From Ditylenchus dipsaci (Eukaryota > Nematoda > Chromadorea > Rhabditida > Anguinidae): DNA of 64,000 nucleotides. Shown piece after piece: positions 44,990 to 56,518 of this stretch. How positions within the stretch are numbered: position 1 is the first letter of the stretch; each line of letters opens with the position of its first letter. The DNA is taken from contig SADC01001043.1 of assembly GCA_004194705.1 (NCBI GenBank), positions 320,768 to 384,767 on the forward strand, given 5' to 3'. The notes under the pieces are model-generated. The model searched no databases. It saw only the letters and a list, made by a program, of their open reading frames with translations, and was not told where the DNA came from. Position numbers and translations under genes: made by a program.

Positions 44990-45062
44990 AACATGAAAAA
45001 ATGGCGTAAAAAATAGGGTATGCATCCAGGGGATTTGAACCTATGACTCAGGAAATGCGTAT
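44990..45062 (-). repeat. tRNA-derived SINE-like fragment
   Basis: On the minus strand CATAGGTTCAAATCCCCTGG holds a Pol III B-box (GGTTCAAATCC), followed by ATGCATACCC. The 5' half is cut by the element starting at 45064. A relative with GGTTCGTCTACC lies at 58800-58900. Confidence 0.45.
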
Positions 45063-45977
45063 ACAGGTGGGGTAAATTGGTGAAAAAAATTTTGGCCTTG
45101 GTCCCACCCCTTTGTTTTTTCATTATTTCAATGTTTTTTGAATAGCTGATTGCTAAAAAAAATAACTTCATCAAGATTTTTCGACAAAAAAAAACCACAT
45201 CAAACAAATTATGTACACATGAGTCTTTAAGGCGAGAAATCATTCAAGCTTGTGAGAATTTGCATCAGGGGTGGTAGTAACAATCAAAATATCCGCGGAT
45301 AAATCCGTATCCTCGGATAAAATCCGCGGATACGGATAATCGGTAGTAACAACCAAAAATTCGCGGATATTTATCCGCGGATACGGATAAATATCGCGTA
45401 TAAAATCCGTAGTAACAATCAAATATCCGCGGATAAAATCCGAGGATTTATCCGTATCTGCGGATAAATATCCGTGGATATTTATCCACGGATAAATCCG
45501 TAGTAACAATAAAATATCCACGGATATTTATCCCTATCCGCGGATATTATCCTTAGCTTGTCGGGGGCAGGATAAATCCGCGGATAATTTTTTTTTCTGT
45601 TTTTTTTAAATCTTTTAAAATATAAATATTCTTTAATACATTACGAGGTGGTCTTCAAACCACTACAAACACATGTTTGTTGTTATACCAGTATTTAGCA
45701 TTGTTTGAGCTGCATTCAAATTCTATCACTATAATTTGTTTTTATATCGTTGATATAATTTTTCACCATTCAATGATAATACGAGTTTTTTAAAGCATTT
45801 TACAATAGTATTTTTAAAGCAGACTAAAAGCAAAGTTCAAAGCAAGCAACATTTAAAGACATAAGAAAATTTAAAAAAAAGTTGAAACAAAGAGAAAATT
45901 ATTCAATCTTGTACATCTTGGACAATCTGACGGCAGTAAATTAAAAAAAAATTAACTAAAATTTCGTAATCTTGATA

Positions 45978-46206
45978 CCTTATTTTCTCTAATCATAGAC
46001 CCGGGTCGATGATTTTCAACTCTTCGAAAATCGGAGGATTCTAGTTTATCTTGAAGTTTGGGGTGCTCAACAAATCTAAAAAGCGGAATCGGCGAACCCG
46101 TGGGAGCCAAGAAAAGGCGAAAAAATTGCGAAATTTTCACTCTGCGCTGAGATACAGACTCTCAAAGTCATGATTAGAAACCAGCCAATAATAAGAGAAA
46201 ATACGG
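45978..46206. mobile_element. TA-CCGTAT family MITE inside the Harbinger element
   Basis: CCTTATTTTCTCTAATCATA to ATAAGAGAAAATACGG, TA at both flanks, with the family core (GGGTGCTCAAC, AAGCGGAATCGGCGAACCCG). Confidence 0.7.
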
Positions 46207-46227
46207 TAATCTTATTTGTCATTTGAG

Positions 46228-46439
46228 TTACAATTCCGCCCATGCTAAGACCAGCGTCCTTGTTGAACAACCTTTTGCAGGCGGAAAAAAAGATTCCGAA
46301 GCCTACATGGAGAACTGCGCATAGATTGGAAAATGTGTCTAGTTTTATAGTTGCTTCTGCAGTCTTGCACAACATTGCTATTAATTTGAAACAGTCACAT
46401 TTGGATGGGATAGAAGATGATTTTGAAGAGATCAACTAG
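46228..46439 (+). pseudogene. Harbinger (DDE_4) transposase C-terminal relic
   Basis: Three frames in succession give TSVLVEQPFA, RKKRFRSLHGELRI and RLENVSSFIVASAVLHNIAI with a stop after DDFEEIN. This matches the end of HARBI1-like transposases (VERxFGxLKxRFRxL, then ACAxLHNI). Two frame changes within 70 bases and loss of the N-terminal catalytic part mark it as dead. Confidence 0.7.
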
Positions 46440-49335
46440 ATATAAATATCACCATAATGGCTTACAGTAATATGAAACACTTATCGAAACCATATTGTGC
46501 AAAAAAAAATTTCTTAATTGAGAAAATGATTAATTTAGGCAAAATCGTTTACTTTCTTATATATAGTAAACACGAAAAAGTATGAATAAAACATTGTAAT
46601 TATTTTGAACAAACAGAAAAGTAGTAAGAGATGAATTATAGAAAAAATAAAATTAACAATATTTATCCGCGGATATATCCTCAGCTGCGGATAAATCCGC
46701 GGATTTTATCCGTATCCGCGGATATTTCTATCCGTGATTGTTACTACGGGTTTTTATCCGCGGATATTTCTATCCGCGGATTTTATCCGTTGATGTTACT
46801 ACCACCCCAGGAGGTGATCAACCGAGAAATTGATGATTGGCCGAGACGTTTGAGAATTTTATCGAGAATTCCGAGAATTTTAAAAAATTGAGCTTGAGCT
46901 TTTCAAAATTTCGACCATTTGCCTGTTTTGGCATGTTTTCGTCACTGGAGCTGGGCAAAAGAGCCTCTAAATGCATTTTTGATCAAGAGTACTTGTCGGA
47001 ATCAAGTCTAAGGTGAGTGAGTGCGCGCATCTCTAACCAACCAAGCCCCCGTTTGTGGGTAATTTTGGGTGGTCTTCAAACTCAATTTTCTATTGACCAG
47101 AACTCAAAAATAATGCCTTTTTTTAACTCCTGAGGCCATTTCAGGTCGATATAGGGTGTTTGGAAACACTTTTGAAAAAGTTAATTGAGGGGGGGGGTAT
47201 ATCCAAGTAGCGCCAGTTTTTCTTTTCAAGCAATCAGCAATTCAAAAAACATCGAAATAATGAAAAAAAACAAAGGGGGGACCAAGGCACAAAAAATGTT
47301 AGCATTTTACCCCACCCTGTATAATAATACGTCCTTCTCTAAATTAGAGAATTTAATTTGAAGCAGACTTTTCAGACAGGATGTATCCATGGAATTATAA
47401 TAAACAAAATATACAGTGCATAAATTGAGCATGCTTTTGTCAATAGTATTTAAAAATAAAAAATTATTTTGAATTTTCATTAAAACAGAACGCCAAGTCT
47501 GATTTGGTCATTTGACGTTTTCGACATGCCGTGTATAATGTCCCCCCCCCCCCCCCCCCTTACCTTTCAAATTTTTTTAAATTTCGCCAGAATTTTCAAA
47601 TACAATTTTGTCTTTTTTCGTTGTGGGACATTTCCGAGTCGCCGTTTCCGAGTCGGCCGTTTCCGAGTCGGCCGTTTCCGAGTCGGCCATTTCCGAGTCG
47701 GACATTCCGAGTCTATGTTTGAAATCAACCAAATCCTCTTTTGGTCAAATTTGAATCAACCCTAACATAATTTCTTTTTTTCCTTTTCGATGGCTGAAGT
47801 TCAAAGTGGCAATTTTATTCAACAAACAACAAACAATAAATTCAATAGGATAACATTTTCTTCAATCAACGTTATTAAGCATATCATCAAATTCTTCGCC
47901 CCCAATCAGTTCTTCGAGAAGTTGGCAGTCGGTTCTCCACTTCTAGTTCATCTTCATCGCTTTCGGTCAGTTGCGGTTGGAAGCTGGAGAGATGGTACTG
48001 CACGTGACGCAAATACGGAATCTGTGATGAAGTAGCACTGGCGCAGCAGCATAATCTTGCACAAGTCGGTAGATTTGTCGCTCTTTGTTCGCAACGATTG
48101 TTGATCTTCCACTGCGCAATGCATCCGCTGGGTTAGCAGCATTTCTCAAGTGGAGCAATGTATACCCTACGGTCAAGTGCAATATAGAATTCACCTTAGC
48201 GCCAATTGCCAGTTTGATGTACTTCTTCTTGAAGACGGATCAGGAAATGGCTCAGCTTCAGATTGCGCTTAGAGAACTTCCGGTTGAACTCCTTATGCAA
48301 CCTTCCATAGCGTTGTTCGTTCTTGGCGATTGTTCAGCACTGACTCGAAGACATTCCAAGAAGCAATCGGATAGAGAGGATCGACCACTTCACCAGTAGG
48401 ATTCACGCGTCTGAAGTAGGTTCGGCCGAAGTAACGTAGTGGTCTGGAATAAGATGGGAAGGTTAGACAGAACAGCAGAAAGAAACCTCTGAGTTCGGCA
48501 GTGCTGTCCTAAGAATCACATTATCTGTCAGCATCCTTTCCAACTCTACAACAATTCCATCATAAGCTGGTCCAACTTCAGCAGGTGGCGAAAGGCGAGG
48601 GCGTTGAAAAAGCGAGGCGTTGTTTTGACAGCAGCAGTCTCATACAAGTTTATCAAACCCTTCTTTTGAATGCTCTTAAAGACATTTTGGGTTATGTGAA
48701 AGAGACAGTAATTGAAGGCGGTATTTGGAAAGATTTGTGCAAGAACTTTTGTCGGCGCTTTCTCGAAATCTAAAAAAATGATGAAATTTGAAAAAAAAGA
48801 GAAAAAGGCAGACCAGACATAATGCTGACTGGAATGACTTCTGGCAATTGATCAACAGTGCCGTAAAAGCGCGTTGGTATGTAGCGTCTGACTTGTTCGG
48901 CAGTAGAAAGAAGACGGCGGGCAGAGTTGAACTTTCCTTGAAAACATTGAGCGAAACATTTGCTGGAAATTCACCGGACAGCAAAAGAAAGTTCCATCAA
49001 TTGACCAGTTTCGATGAAGCCGCAGGAAGTCCAGTCCACGATCCGAAGAAGAATTAGGAAGACCGGTTTATTTGGTTCAGTATCGCGAGAGTCAAAGAGC
49101 AAGAATCGCCCTAAAACAATGAATCGACGTTAGAATGGAAGTTTCAATAGTTAAGATTTCTTCCGTGGCGGTTTGCTGGAATTCTTCCGGCAAGTTCATA
49201 AAAAGGAAGTGCGGCGTCGACATTTGCTGCTCCTAAAGGTCTGCGTGCTCTTGTAATAGCTTTTTTCACGTTGACATCCTTCGAAAAAGTTTGAACGCAC
49301 TCATCACTGAGAGTTGCTCTAGCCGCTGCGAGGAT

Positions 49336-51721
49336 GGTACGTATCGTTTCCCCGAAAATCATTTCCCCGAAAAGTACGTTTCCCCGAAAAGTATCATTTC
49401 CCGAAAAGTTCATTTCCCCGAAAGTACGTTTCCCCGAAAATATTTGTAATTTCAATAAAGTTGTGTTATGAACAAAAATTTGTCAAACAGATAAATCTCG
49501 AGTTGATATTTCGTCTTGTCTGTTACTTCTGCCTGTTTGTCCCTTTTTTAAGATGTAATTTTTCAGTACATTTTATGAAAGTTTTTAGAAGTGTTATGGC
49601 TATGGCTCACGTGTTCCAAAGAGTTCTAGAAGAGTTAGATGATGGCTATGATGTTTACAGCAATGAAAATGATGAAGAACAGCAGGATGAAGTGGTGGTA
49701 CAGCAAACAATCAAGAGACTGAATTGCCAACAGCTGTTATCCAGGCGGTAACTAATTTGATACTTTTTTAAGTGCTGATAACCTTTTTAGGTTTTTATTC
49801 AGTCGAACTCCAATAGAAACAAGAAAGTGCTTATCCATGAAGGCTAGACTTACTGGAAGGACAAATCGTACAAAACCAAAACATACTGGGAATGCGACAA
49901 GGTCGACGAATGCGGATGCAAAGCTAGAATTCACACCATCACGGGCACAGGAGTAATCTGAAGACAGTCGGGGCTCACAGTCACAACAAGTCAGCAACAG
50001 AAGTTTCTGTTCGAGCTATTAAAACACAATCAAGGATTCTGCTGTCAATACACTCGAGGTGAGATTGTTTAAGACAAGGTGCTTATTAAGACTCTACGTT
50101 TAGCGTCCAGCGCAAATTTTCAACAGAGTTTTGATTGGCGTGGAGGAGGCAGTTCAAGCTAAACTCGACAAAAGTGCATCAAGACAAACAGTCCAGAGAA
50201 AAAGAAAAAATGCCACTCAAAGAACCCTTGCTGCGATTGAAATGGTATCTGTTTTTCCTGAAGCTGCCAAGAACTACACTTTTGCCAAAAACGATCCGGA
50301 GCTTTTCTGCTAGGAGATGAATTTATCAGAGTGGAAACAGGTAATAATCGAAAATATTTTGCAAGATTGATTTTAGTTTCAAGGCTATTGCTCTTTGGTC
50401 GCACAAGCAACAAAAATTGGTCAGGAAATATGAAGGTAGTTTTCATGGACGAACATTCAAAATAACTCCCGCTCCATTTCAACAGGTTTGTTGTGGTAAT
50501 GGTAAAAAGTATTACCCAATAGGTTTAAGGTCTACATAATACTCGCTGAAAGAGGGGTTACGTATTTCTCGTCTTGTACGCACTTCTCGAGAACAAGTCC
50601 CGAGCAACTTATGAAAAGCTTTTCCGCATGATTCGACGAATTTGGCCTGACTTCATTCCTTCGAGTGTTTCTATCGACTTTGAGATGCTGTGATCAGTGC
50701 TCTGGAGGTGGTCTTTCCAGAATCCGAGGTGTGGGCTGCTTCTTTCATCTCGTGCAGACATAATCAAGAAGCTTAATAGTGCTGGACTCAAAGGACGCTA
50801 CGAGACGGAACCAGATTTTGCTGTGAAATGCCGTGAGTTTTCTATTTTTCGACTCCGGTTTGACATAAAAAAATTAAGGGATGATAACAGCTATGGCTTT
50901 TGTCAAACCAGAGGATGTGATGCCCGTCTTTGCGAGCTAGAAGAATTGCTGCCGGAAGAACTCGATCCTATTCTTGATTGGTTCTAAAAGTACAACATCG
51001 GTATGTGACTATTTTACTGCTTAATTCAATCGGTTTACTATGCTGTTAGGGTTTGTCAACAGTTGCGGAAATATGGTGGTCCCAATGTTTGCTCATTCGC
51101 TGTGGAACGTCTATGAACGCACGCTCACGGTAACCACCGAACTAACAACTACGCAGAGGCAGCGAATCACAGGATCAAATGGAGTTGGACGTCTGTCATC
51201 CCGGATTTTGGAACTTCGTCAATTGTCTCAAAAAAGTTCAGCAGGGCGCGATCAAAAATATCTGCAATGGTAAGCTGGAAAGCGTCCAAAGGGGAAGCGG
51301 ACCGTCTACAAAGAAGCGGACGCTCGCATTCTCAAATCGTGGAGGAATATGAAGAGCGCAGCACCGAAGATTTTTGAAAGGGTTGGCTAACAATTATGTT
51401 ATGAATGATATTTGAAAATCTTCTTTTGTCTTGATTCTGATTGATTGTGATATTACACAATAAATTTTTTGCTTACCTATTTTTTTCAACTAGCGTTACG
51501 AAATTACCAGCAAAAAATCCATTGCCGTAATTGACTTTTAGTGAACACCGTCTAACACAGCTATTATATATTATTCAAACATTTTCGGGGAATGAACTTT
51601 TCGGGGAAACGTACTTTTCGGGGAAATGAACTTTTCGGGGAATGATACTTTTCGGGGAAATGAACTTTTCGGGGAAACGTACTTTTCGGGGAAATGATTT
51701 TTCGGGGAAATGACCGTGTCC
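49336..51721 (+). mobile_element. inner MULE with TTTCCCCGAAAAG arrays and 8-bp target duplication
   Basis: Bounded by identical GCGAGGAT at 49328-49335 and 51722-51729, typical MULE target duplication length. Arrays of TTTCCCCGAAAAGTACG / TTTCCCCGAAAATCA units (~15 bp) lie at 49345-49440 and, inverted, at 51585-51712. It is inserted in the outer MULE's transposase; removing it restores the reading from VSSSTIL to ARATLSDEC. Confidence 0.88.
49795..51390 (+). pseudogene. FLYWCH/MULE transposase of the inner element
   Basis: A FLYWCH finger at about 49803-50050 (one stop inside): TYWKDKSYKTKTYWECDKVD, ECGCKARIHTITGTG, then GAHSHNKSAT. Further on VVFMD-(one base short)-TFKITPAPFQQ carries the first Asp (50440-50485). 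[20 protein letters not shown] and SIDFEM precede ISALEVVFPESEV and the CFFHL-type region (50570-50770). LNSAGLKGRYETEPDFAVKC and ELLPEELDPILDW follow. The C-terminal RTNNYAEAANHRIK and HPGFWNFVNCLKKVQQG (51130-51250) are in different frames. Several single-base frame changes and stops; order and content are those of a Mutator-like transposase. Confidence 0.75.
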
Positions 51722-52514
51722 GCGAGGATCGTGCTGCTACTGACTGCCAGATTTCTGATGCCTCCTGCTTGATGGTAGTGATTGCTCTTCGATGCTAAAT
51801 AAATGAACGTAGCTAAAATCCAGAAGTGATTCATAAATAAGGTACTGACCTCAAGTTCGCTTGGACTTGCACCATGACCATTGTGCTTGACAGTTTCCCT
51901 CAAATCATTTTGTCCAAAAGTGGAGATTGCCCGGCACGACATCCGAAAGCATCCATGCTGCAGCACCAGTATTGGCGAAGACCGTCCTTGCTCTTTCCGT
52001 GCTGGCGCATCAAAAAGTTATTGCAGATCTGAAGCGGGTTTCCTTTTGTCGTTGCGTAGCCATCACCGAAATTGATTCAAATGAATTTGAAAAGAAGTTT
52101 GAAGAACGACAAAATTTGGAAAGCGAAAAAAGTTTGAAGAGTTAAATAAAATCAAATAAACAACTATAGAAAAGAACTGAGCTGCAAGAAAAGCGCCAAT
52201 TTAACGTTTTTGTGCTAGACTCGGAAATGTCCGACTTGGAAATGTCCGACTCGGAAACGGCCGACTCGGAAATGGCTGACTCGGAAACGGCCGACTCGGA
52301 AACGGCGACTCGAAATGTCCCACAACCCTTTTTTTAAATGAATATCGTAATTTCTGTATCAAGTGGTCTTTCTCTAATAATTCCCAAATCTGTTTTTTTG
52401 CGTTTTCTTAATTATTTCACGTTTTTTTGATTCCACTTCTCAGATTTTGGTTGAGCACCCAAAAATGTCGAAATCGACCTCAAAATTTTCCCACTTTTTT
52501 GAGGTTGAACAATA

Positions 52515-52775
52515 CCGTGTTTCCTCAAATAAGCGCCCCGGGGCGCTTATTTTCAAGCCCGTAAAAATCGGAAAATTTGGAATTCAATTTCGAAAATTTT
52601 GGGTACTCAACCAAAATTTAAAAAGTAGAATCGGTAGAGCTCGTGAGAGTTAAGAAAACGTGAAAAAGGCTTTGCAAATATTGCTTCTACAGTGAGATTC
52701 AGACCCTCAAAGTCGGGGGGGGGGGTGTTGTGGTGGACGCTTATTAGAGCGGGGCGCTTATTAGAGTAAATACGG
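52515..52775. mobile_element. TA-CCGTAT family MITE
   Basis: CCGTGTTTCCTCAAATAAGC to GCTTATTAGAGTAAATACGG, TA flanks. Core: GGTACTCAACC, AAGTAGAATCGGTAGAGCTC, GTTAAGAAAACGTG, a G-run before the right arm. Close to the copy at 58201-58450. Confidence 0.8.
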
Positions 52776-52968
52776 TAACTCACCGGGGGACTTGATGCAG
52801 AAAATACGCTATTGGTAAAATCAATAACAGGATTCAACACTGAAATATTTGATTTTCGTAAGACTACATTTTTTATCCACTGGATAAAATAGCTTTTTTT
52901 GCCGAAAAACACAAAAATGTGTTTATTTTGACCAAATTTCTTATTTTAGAAATTTGAATTAATAGCCT

Positions 52969-53572
52969 GACCCGTAATAAAAATGAAAAAATTAGACTGA
53001 TGCTAATTCGACTATATCTCGCCGATTAGTGAACTTTACGAAAACGGTTTTTAGGGTCGGAAGATAATTTATCTGGCTTTCAGATGAGATATAAACTACA
53101 TCCAGCATATGATAGCATAACTAAGAAAAAATAATAAAAAAAAAAGATTAAAATTTAGACTTTAGACTGCTCTAGAGGTGTCTAAAGTCTGAATTTCATT
53201 TTTTGGCAAACTTTGCTCGTAAAATTTTTTTCTGTTTCCCGTGCTTTGACTGTCTTATACCAATGCGCCGAAATATATCCTTTACGTGCTAAAAGTAACC
53301 ACAAGAATAAGTAGAAAAATATTTGCCAAGCAATCAGCCAATTAGCATCCCAACTAAAAAAGTGGATTTCTAAAAGTCTAATTCGGAATCTAATTATGAA
53401 AATCGATTTATCTTAGTTATGCTATCATATGCTGGATGTAGTTTATATCTTATCTGAAAGCCAGATAAATTATCTTCCGACCCCTAAAAACCGTTTTTCG
53501 TAAAGTTTACTAATCGGCGAGATATAGTCGAATTAGCATCAGTCTAATTTTTTTTCGTTTTTACTACGGGTC
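52969..53572. mobile_element. inverted-repeat element, ~170-bp arms
   Basis: GACCCGTAATAAAAATGAAA, GATGCTAATTCGACTATATC, GCTTTCAGATGAGATATAAA, CTACATCCAGCATATGATAG and inverses at 53405-53572. The middle has smaller inverted TTAGACTTTAGAC / GTCTAAAGTCTGAA. Non-coding. Confidence 0.7.
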
Positions 53573-53974
53573 CTGGTGTAAAGTCATACTTACCAACAGG
53601 ATCAATGTCTGAAAATCCAGCAAATTGTACCAGTGAATGTTTTACTGCAAAATCTAGCAGTTAGGCTGGAAATGAATATTGTAATGAATAAAAGAATCAT
53701 CATCATCAAAAAATATGCTGAAAATATGAAAAATAATTTTTATTATCAATTTTTCACTGCCGGCAGCAGTGATTTCACAAACAAATTTGGAACTATATCT
53801 TTTTCTCAGAATACTCAACAGCGCAGCCGGGCATTTTTCAAGCCTAATGGCGATGCAAGTGCGATGTCGCCGATTGTTAGCTAAGATATCACTATGATCA
53901 GAGCATTAAGTTAAAAAAAAAATCAGTGATGAATTTTTAACGAAACACTCGAAGTTCGAAAAGGATCAAATGCA

Positions 53975-54205
53975 GTACGACAAATATACAAAAAGCTATA
54001 TGGTCTTAAGAAATCACAAACCTATATGTTTTTGCACCTGTTATCGTTCGATTGAACACACTTAGAGATCTTTGAAAATCATACAGTTAGACAAAAATAA
54101 AAGCTGTATAGTCTTATAGTCTTATTCACAACCCTATGATTTTTTGCATCTGTGATCCATCGATGAACACTTTGAGATCTTGACAGATCATATACAGCTC
54201 GACAA
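53975..54205. repeat. tandem duplication, ~115-bp unit
   Basis: Two copies of a unit containing AAAGCTATATGGTCTTA / AAAGCTGTATAGTCTTATAG, ACCTATATGTTTTTGCA / ACCCTATGATTTTTTGCA and GAACAC..TTAGAGATCTT. Non-coding. Confidence 0.55.
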
Positions 54206-54463
54206 AATAATAAGGCACTTATTTACTTGGCAGGGGGGGGGGGGGGTGTACATTTTTCCCTGATTTGTAAATCATGTTTAAACGACAGCATTTGGACGAT
54301 TGTGAAGAGGAGCGTATCCAAGAAGAAAGCTTTCCACCATGTGAGCGCATCCTTGTAGTTAACTGCATTTCGAACGTATTTTCGTTTGTCCTTAGCGAAC
54401 TTGTAATCACGAAAAGGAACTAAAAATCTCACAGCAGCTGACCGTCAGCTTTCAAATGGGTGT

Positions 54464-56518
54464 ATTTAATTTTGCTGCCAAAAATTTGAATTATGCTGCC
54501 AAAATTATTAATTCTGCTGCCAAATCAAAATCTGCTGCCAAAAATTTGAATTTTGCTGCCAAAATTTGAATTTCGCTGCCAAAAATTTGAATTTTGCTGC
54601 CAAAAATTTGAATTTTGCTGCCAAATCAAATCTGCTGCCAAAAATTTGAATTTTGCTGCCAAAAATTTGAATTTCGCTGCCAAAAAATTAAGTTTACTGC
54701 CTGAATTTCTCGACCTATTTTCACAGCCTGATCTTTGATTCATGTCCATCATGCATGATTTGGTTGAAATTTTTGCACCATATCCTTTTTTTTTTATACT
54801 ATTATGTAAATTCAAATTCTACCTACGAATAAATTGAAAACACGAGGTTTAGTTCTGACTTTATTGGAAATAATGACAATGCAAGAAACATTCGTGATGA
54901 AAACAACAAATCACTACATATCTTAACAAATGAATGGAATTACACACCAAAAGTTAATTAACTTGTGAGGGTCTTCCCCTTTTCCTTTTCTTACCCAATG
55001 GATCAGAAATAGCTTCAGCTGGATAACGATGAGGCCAGTTTCTTCATTATCATAATGCATGTTTGCATGGATTCTTTTTGACCCCAACAGAGCATGTGCA
55101 CTTGTAGAAATTCACCCATACATTTGACGGTTCTACAATAAGAAGTCGGATTTGAGCTCTTTGTAGCGATTCCACTCCAAAAGAGTTCTCTTCATATAGT
55201 TCTTCAAAAATCTGTTGAATTTGCTCACACCAGATTTTGTCGGTAGAACATAAGCAGTGCTAAAACAAAAGCATACTCGATTCTCTTATTCTAGCAAAAG
55301 GCTTCTCTGAACAGTTGACTGGGCACATCTGGCGTTGTCACAGGAGGCTGAACAACCAGCTAAAGTGTGTTTGTGAGCTGTCAATTAATAAATATTAACC
55401 TTGTCGTTTGAATCTCCACTGTGAGCTCTGCATCATTTTTTCAACTGTGCGAAAAAAAGCAGGCAAAAGAAGGCGTCGGCGAAGAGTGTGGCAATCCTTG
55501 ATGACTCGATTGTTCGACTCTAATTCATTGTTGGTAGATGGCCCATCAGAAAACCCTCATACCATCCGACAGGTCTGAATTCACCCAAGATGAGAAGAAA
55601 TAATTAGAAAACGGAGCTGCGCAGCATTGTTTCCGACAATTCGAGATTCCAATAAGCAGACAAGCAATGCTAGCTAAAAAATTTTCGCTTAAAAAATCAC
55701 TTATCATTTTACGATCTGACATACCTCAGCGGAATTCTTCAGGAAAAGCAGCCGATTGAAGGAATCAATATCAGCTAAAACTGACATTCTCAGAGCCTTG
55801 GGCACTTTCAATTCTTTGAGCCTTTTTGCAATTCTTTTCTTTGCATGCCATTAACACATTGATCTCTAAGCACTATTCCATACCTCCTTACAGCTGAAAC
55901 AATCTCCTCAAACTCAATTTATAAGCACAAATTTACCTGCTGTTATTGACTGATCCCCATCTGTCATCACTACACGCGCTCATATCTTCAGCTTGTCGAT
56001 ATGCATCTGAAACAGATAACAAATGATTAAAGGTAGACAAAGATGAAGAAATAAAGATCGGCGATTTATAGTTCAATTGGATAAATTGGCAGCAAAATTC
56101 AAATTTTTGGCAGCGAAATTCAAATTTTGGCAGCAAAATTCAAATTTTTGGCAGCAGATTTGATTGGCAGCAAAATTCAAATTTTTGGCAGCAAAATTCA
56201 ATTTTTGGCAGCAAAATTCAAATTTTTGGCAGCAAAATTCAAATTTGGCAGCGAAATTCAAATTTTTGGCAGCAAAATTCAAATTTTTGGCAGCAGATTT
56301 GATTGGCAGCAAATTCAAATTTTGGCAGCAAATTCAAATTTTGGCAGCAAAATTCAAATTTTGGCAGCAAATTCAAATTTTCGGCAGCAAAATTCAAATT
56401 TTTGCAGCGAAATTCAAATTTTTGGCAGCAAAATTCAAATTTTGGCAGCAGATTTGATTTGGCAGCAGAATTAAAGATTTTGGCAGCATAATTCAACATT
56501 TTGGCAGCAGATTTAAAT
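54464..56518 (-). mobile_element. SWIM-type MULE with GGCAGCAAAATTCAAATTT arrays
   Basis: About ten units of TTTTGCTGCCAAAAATTTGAA-like sequence (54470-54705) face about 20 inverted units (56085-56515). Between them is an intron-bearing Mutator-like transposase on the minus strand. Flanking DNA matches 61190-61560, where the element is absent. Confidence 0.8.
54954..56020 (-). CDS. MULE transposase with SWIM finger and AT-hook (partial)
   Basis: Read in order on the minus strand: ARVVMTDGDQSITAG (catalytic Asp region, donor GTAAAT after it), HAKKRIAKRLKELKVPKALR and VLADIDSFNRLLFLKNSAE, then FSDGPSTNNELESNNRVIKD with LLLPAFFRTVEKMMQ, then an intron and WVNFYKCTCSVGVKKNPCKH (SWIM finger C-x-C..C-x-H), ending KKRKRGRPSQVN (AT-hook) and a stop at 54954. 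This is the catalytic-to-C-terminal order of SWIM MULEs. The N-terminal region with the first Asp was not found, so the copy may be 5'-deleted. Few frame breaks, better preserved than the other MULEs. Confidence 0.72.

Larger units (their letters stand above)
45268..46808 (+). mobile_element. PIF/Harbinger transposon with TATCCGCGGATA arrays
   Basis: Ends GGGGTGGTAGTAACAATC (left) and GTTACTACCACCCC (right) are inverted repeats. Subterminal arrays of ATCCGCGGAT, itself a palindrome, fill 45285-45545 and 46660-46795, with GTAGTAACAA phrases inside. The coding part is the relic at 46228-46439. No 3-bp target duplication is evident. Confidence 0.75.
45064..47319. mobile_element. TA-flanked element with CAGGTGGGGTAAA ends hosting a Harbinger
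   Basis: CAGGTGGGGTAAATTGGT at the left and ATTTTACCCCACCCTG at the right, each next to TA. The inverted arms of about 100 bp continue through CCTTGGTCCCACCCCTTTGT / ACAAAGGGGGGACCAAGGCA and TTCAATGTTTTTTGAAT. The interior is occupied by the Harbinger element and by repeats at 46960-47215. Confidence 0.75.
48240..52075 (-). pseudogene. FLYWCH/MULE transposase of the outer element
   Basis: In gene order: a FLYWCH-like finger ([14 protein letters not shown], then frame change, AISTF..KHNGHGA; 52070-51849). After an intron and across the inner MULE comes ECVQTFSKDVNVKKAITRAR, then RFLLFDSRDTE, and DGTFFCCPVNFQQMF with the first catalytic Asp (about 49000). Next are LPAVFFLLPNKSDATYQRAF (48920-48860), an intron, DFEKAPTKVLAQIFPNTAFN and YCLFHITQNVFKSIQKKGL (from 48770, second Asp), and a C-terminal RTNNAMEG with LKLSHFLIRLQEEV (48340-48240). 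This is the full Mutator-like order. At least two single-base frame changes disable it as read. Confidence 0.75.
47620..52326 (-). mobile_element. outer MULE with CCGAGTCGGCCGTTT arrays
   Basis: Ends GTTGTGGGACATTTCCGAGT (47620) and CGAAATGTCCCACAAC (to 52326) are inverse. Arrays of a ~16-bp unit TTTCCGAGTCGGCCG lie at 47630-47710 and 52225-52320. A FLYWCH-type Mutator-like transposase is read on the minus strand and is interrupted by the inner MULE at 49336-51721. Clear target duplication not found. Confidence 0.8.

Noticed and set aside
49345..51712. Regular short repeats resembling a CRISPR array
   Set aside because: Units are contiguous or separated by near-identical spacers, inverted at the two ends of a transposon, in a eukaryotic genome.
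54525..54815. Frames of LAAKFKFLAA type
   Set aside because: Same array, opposite end.
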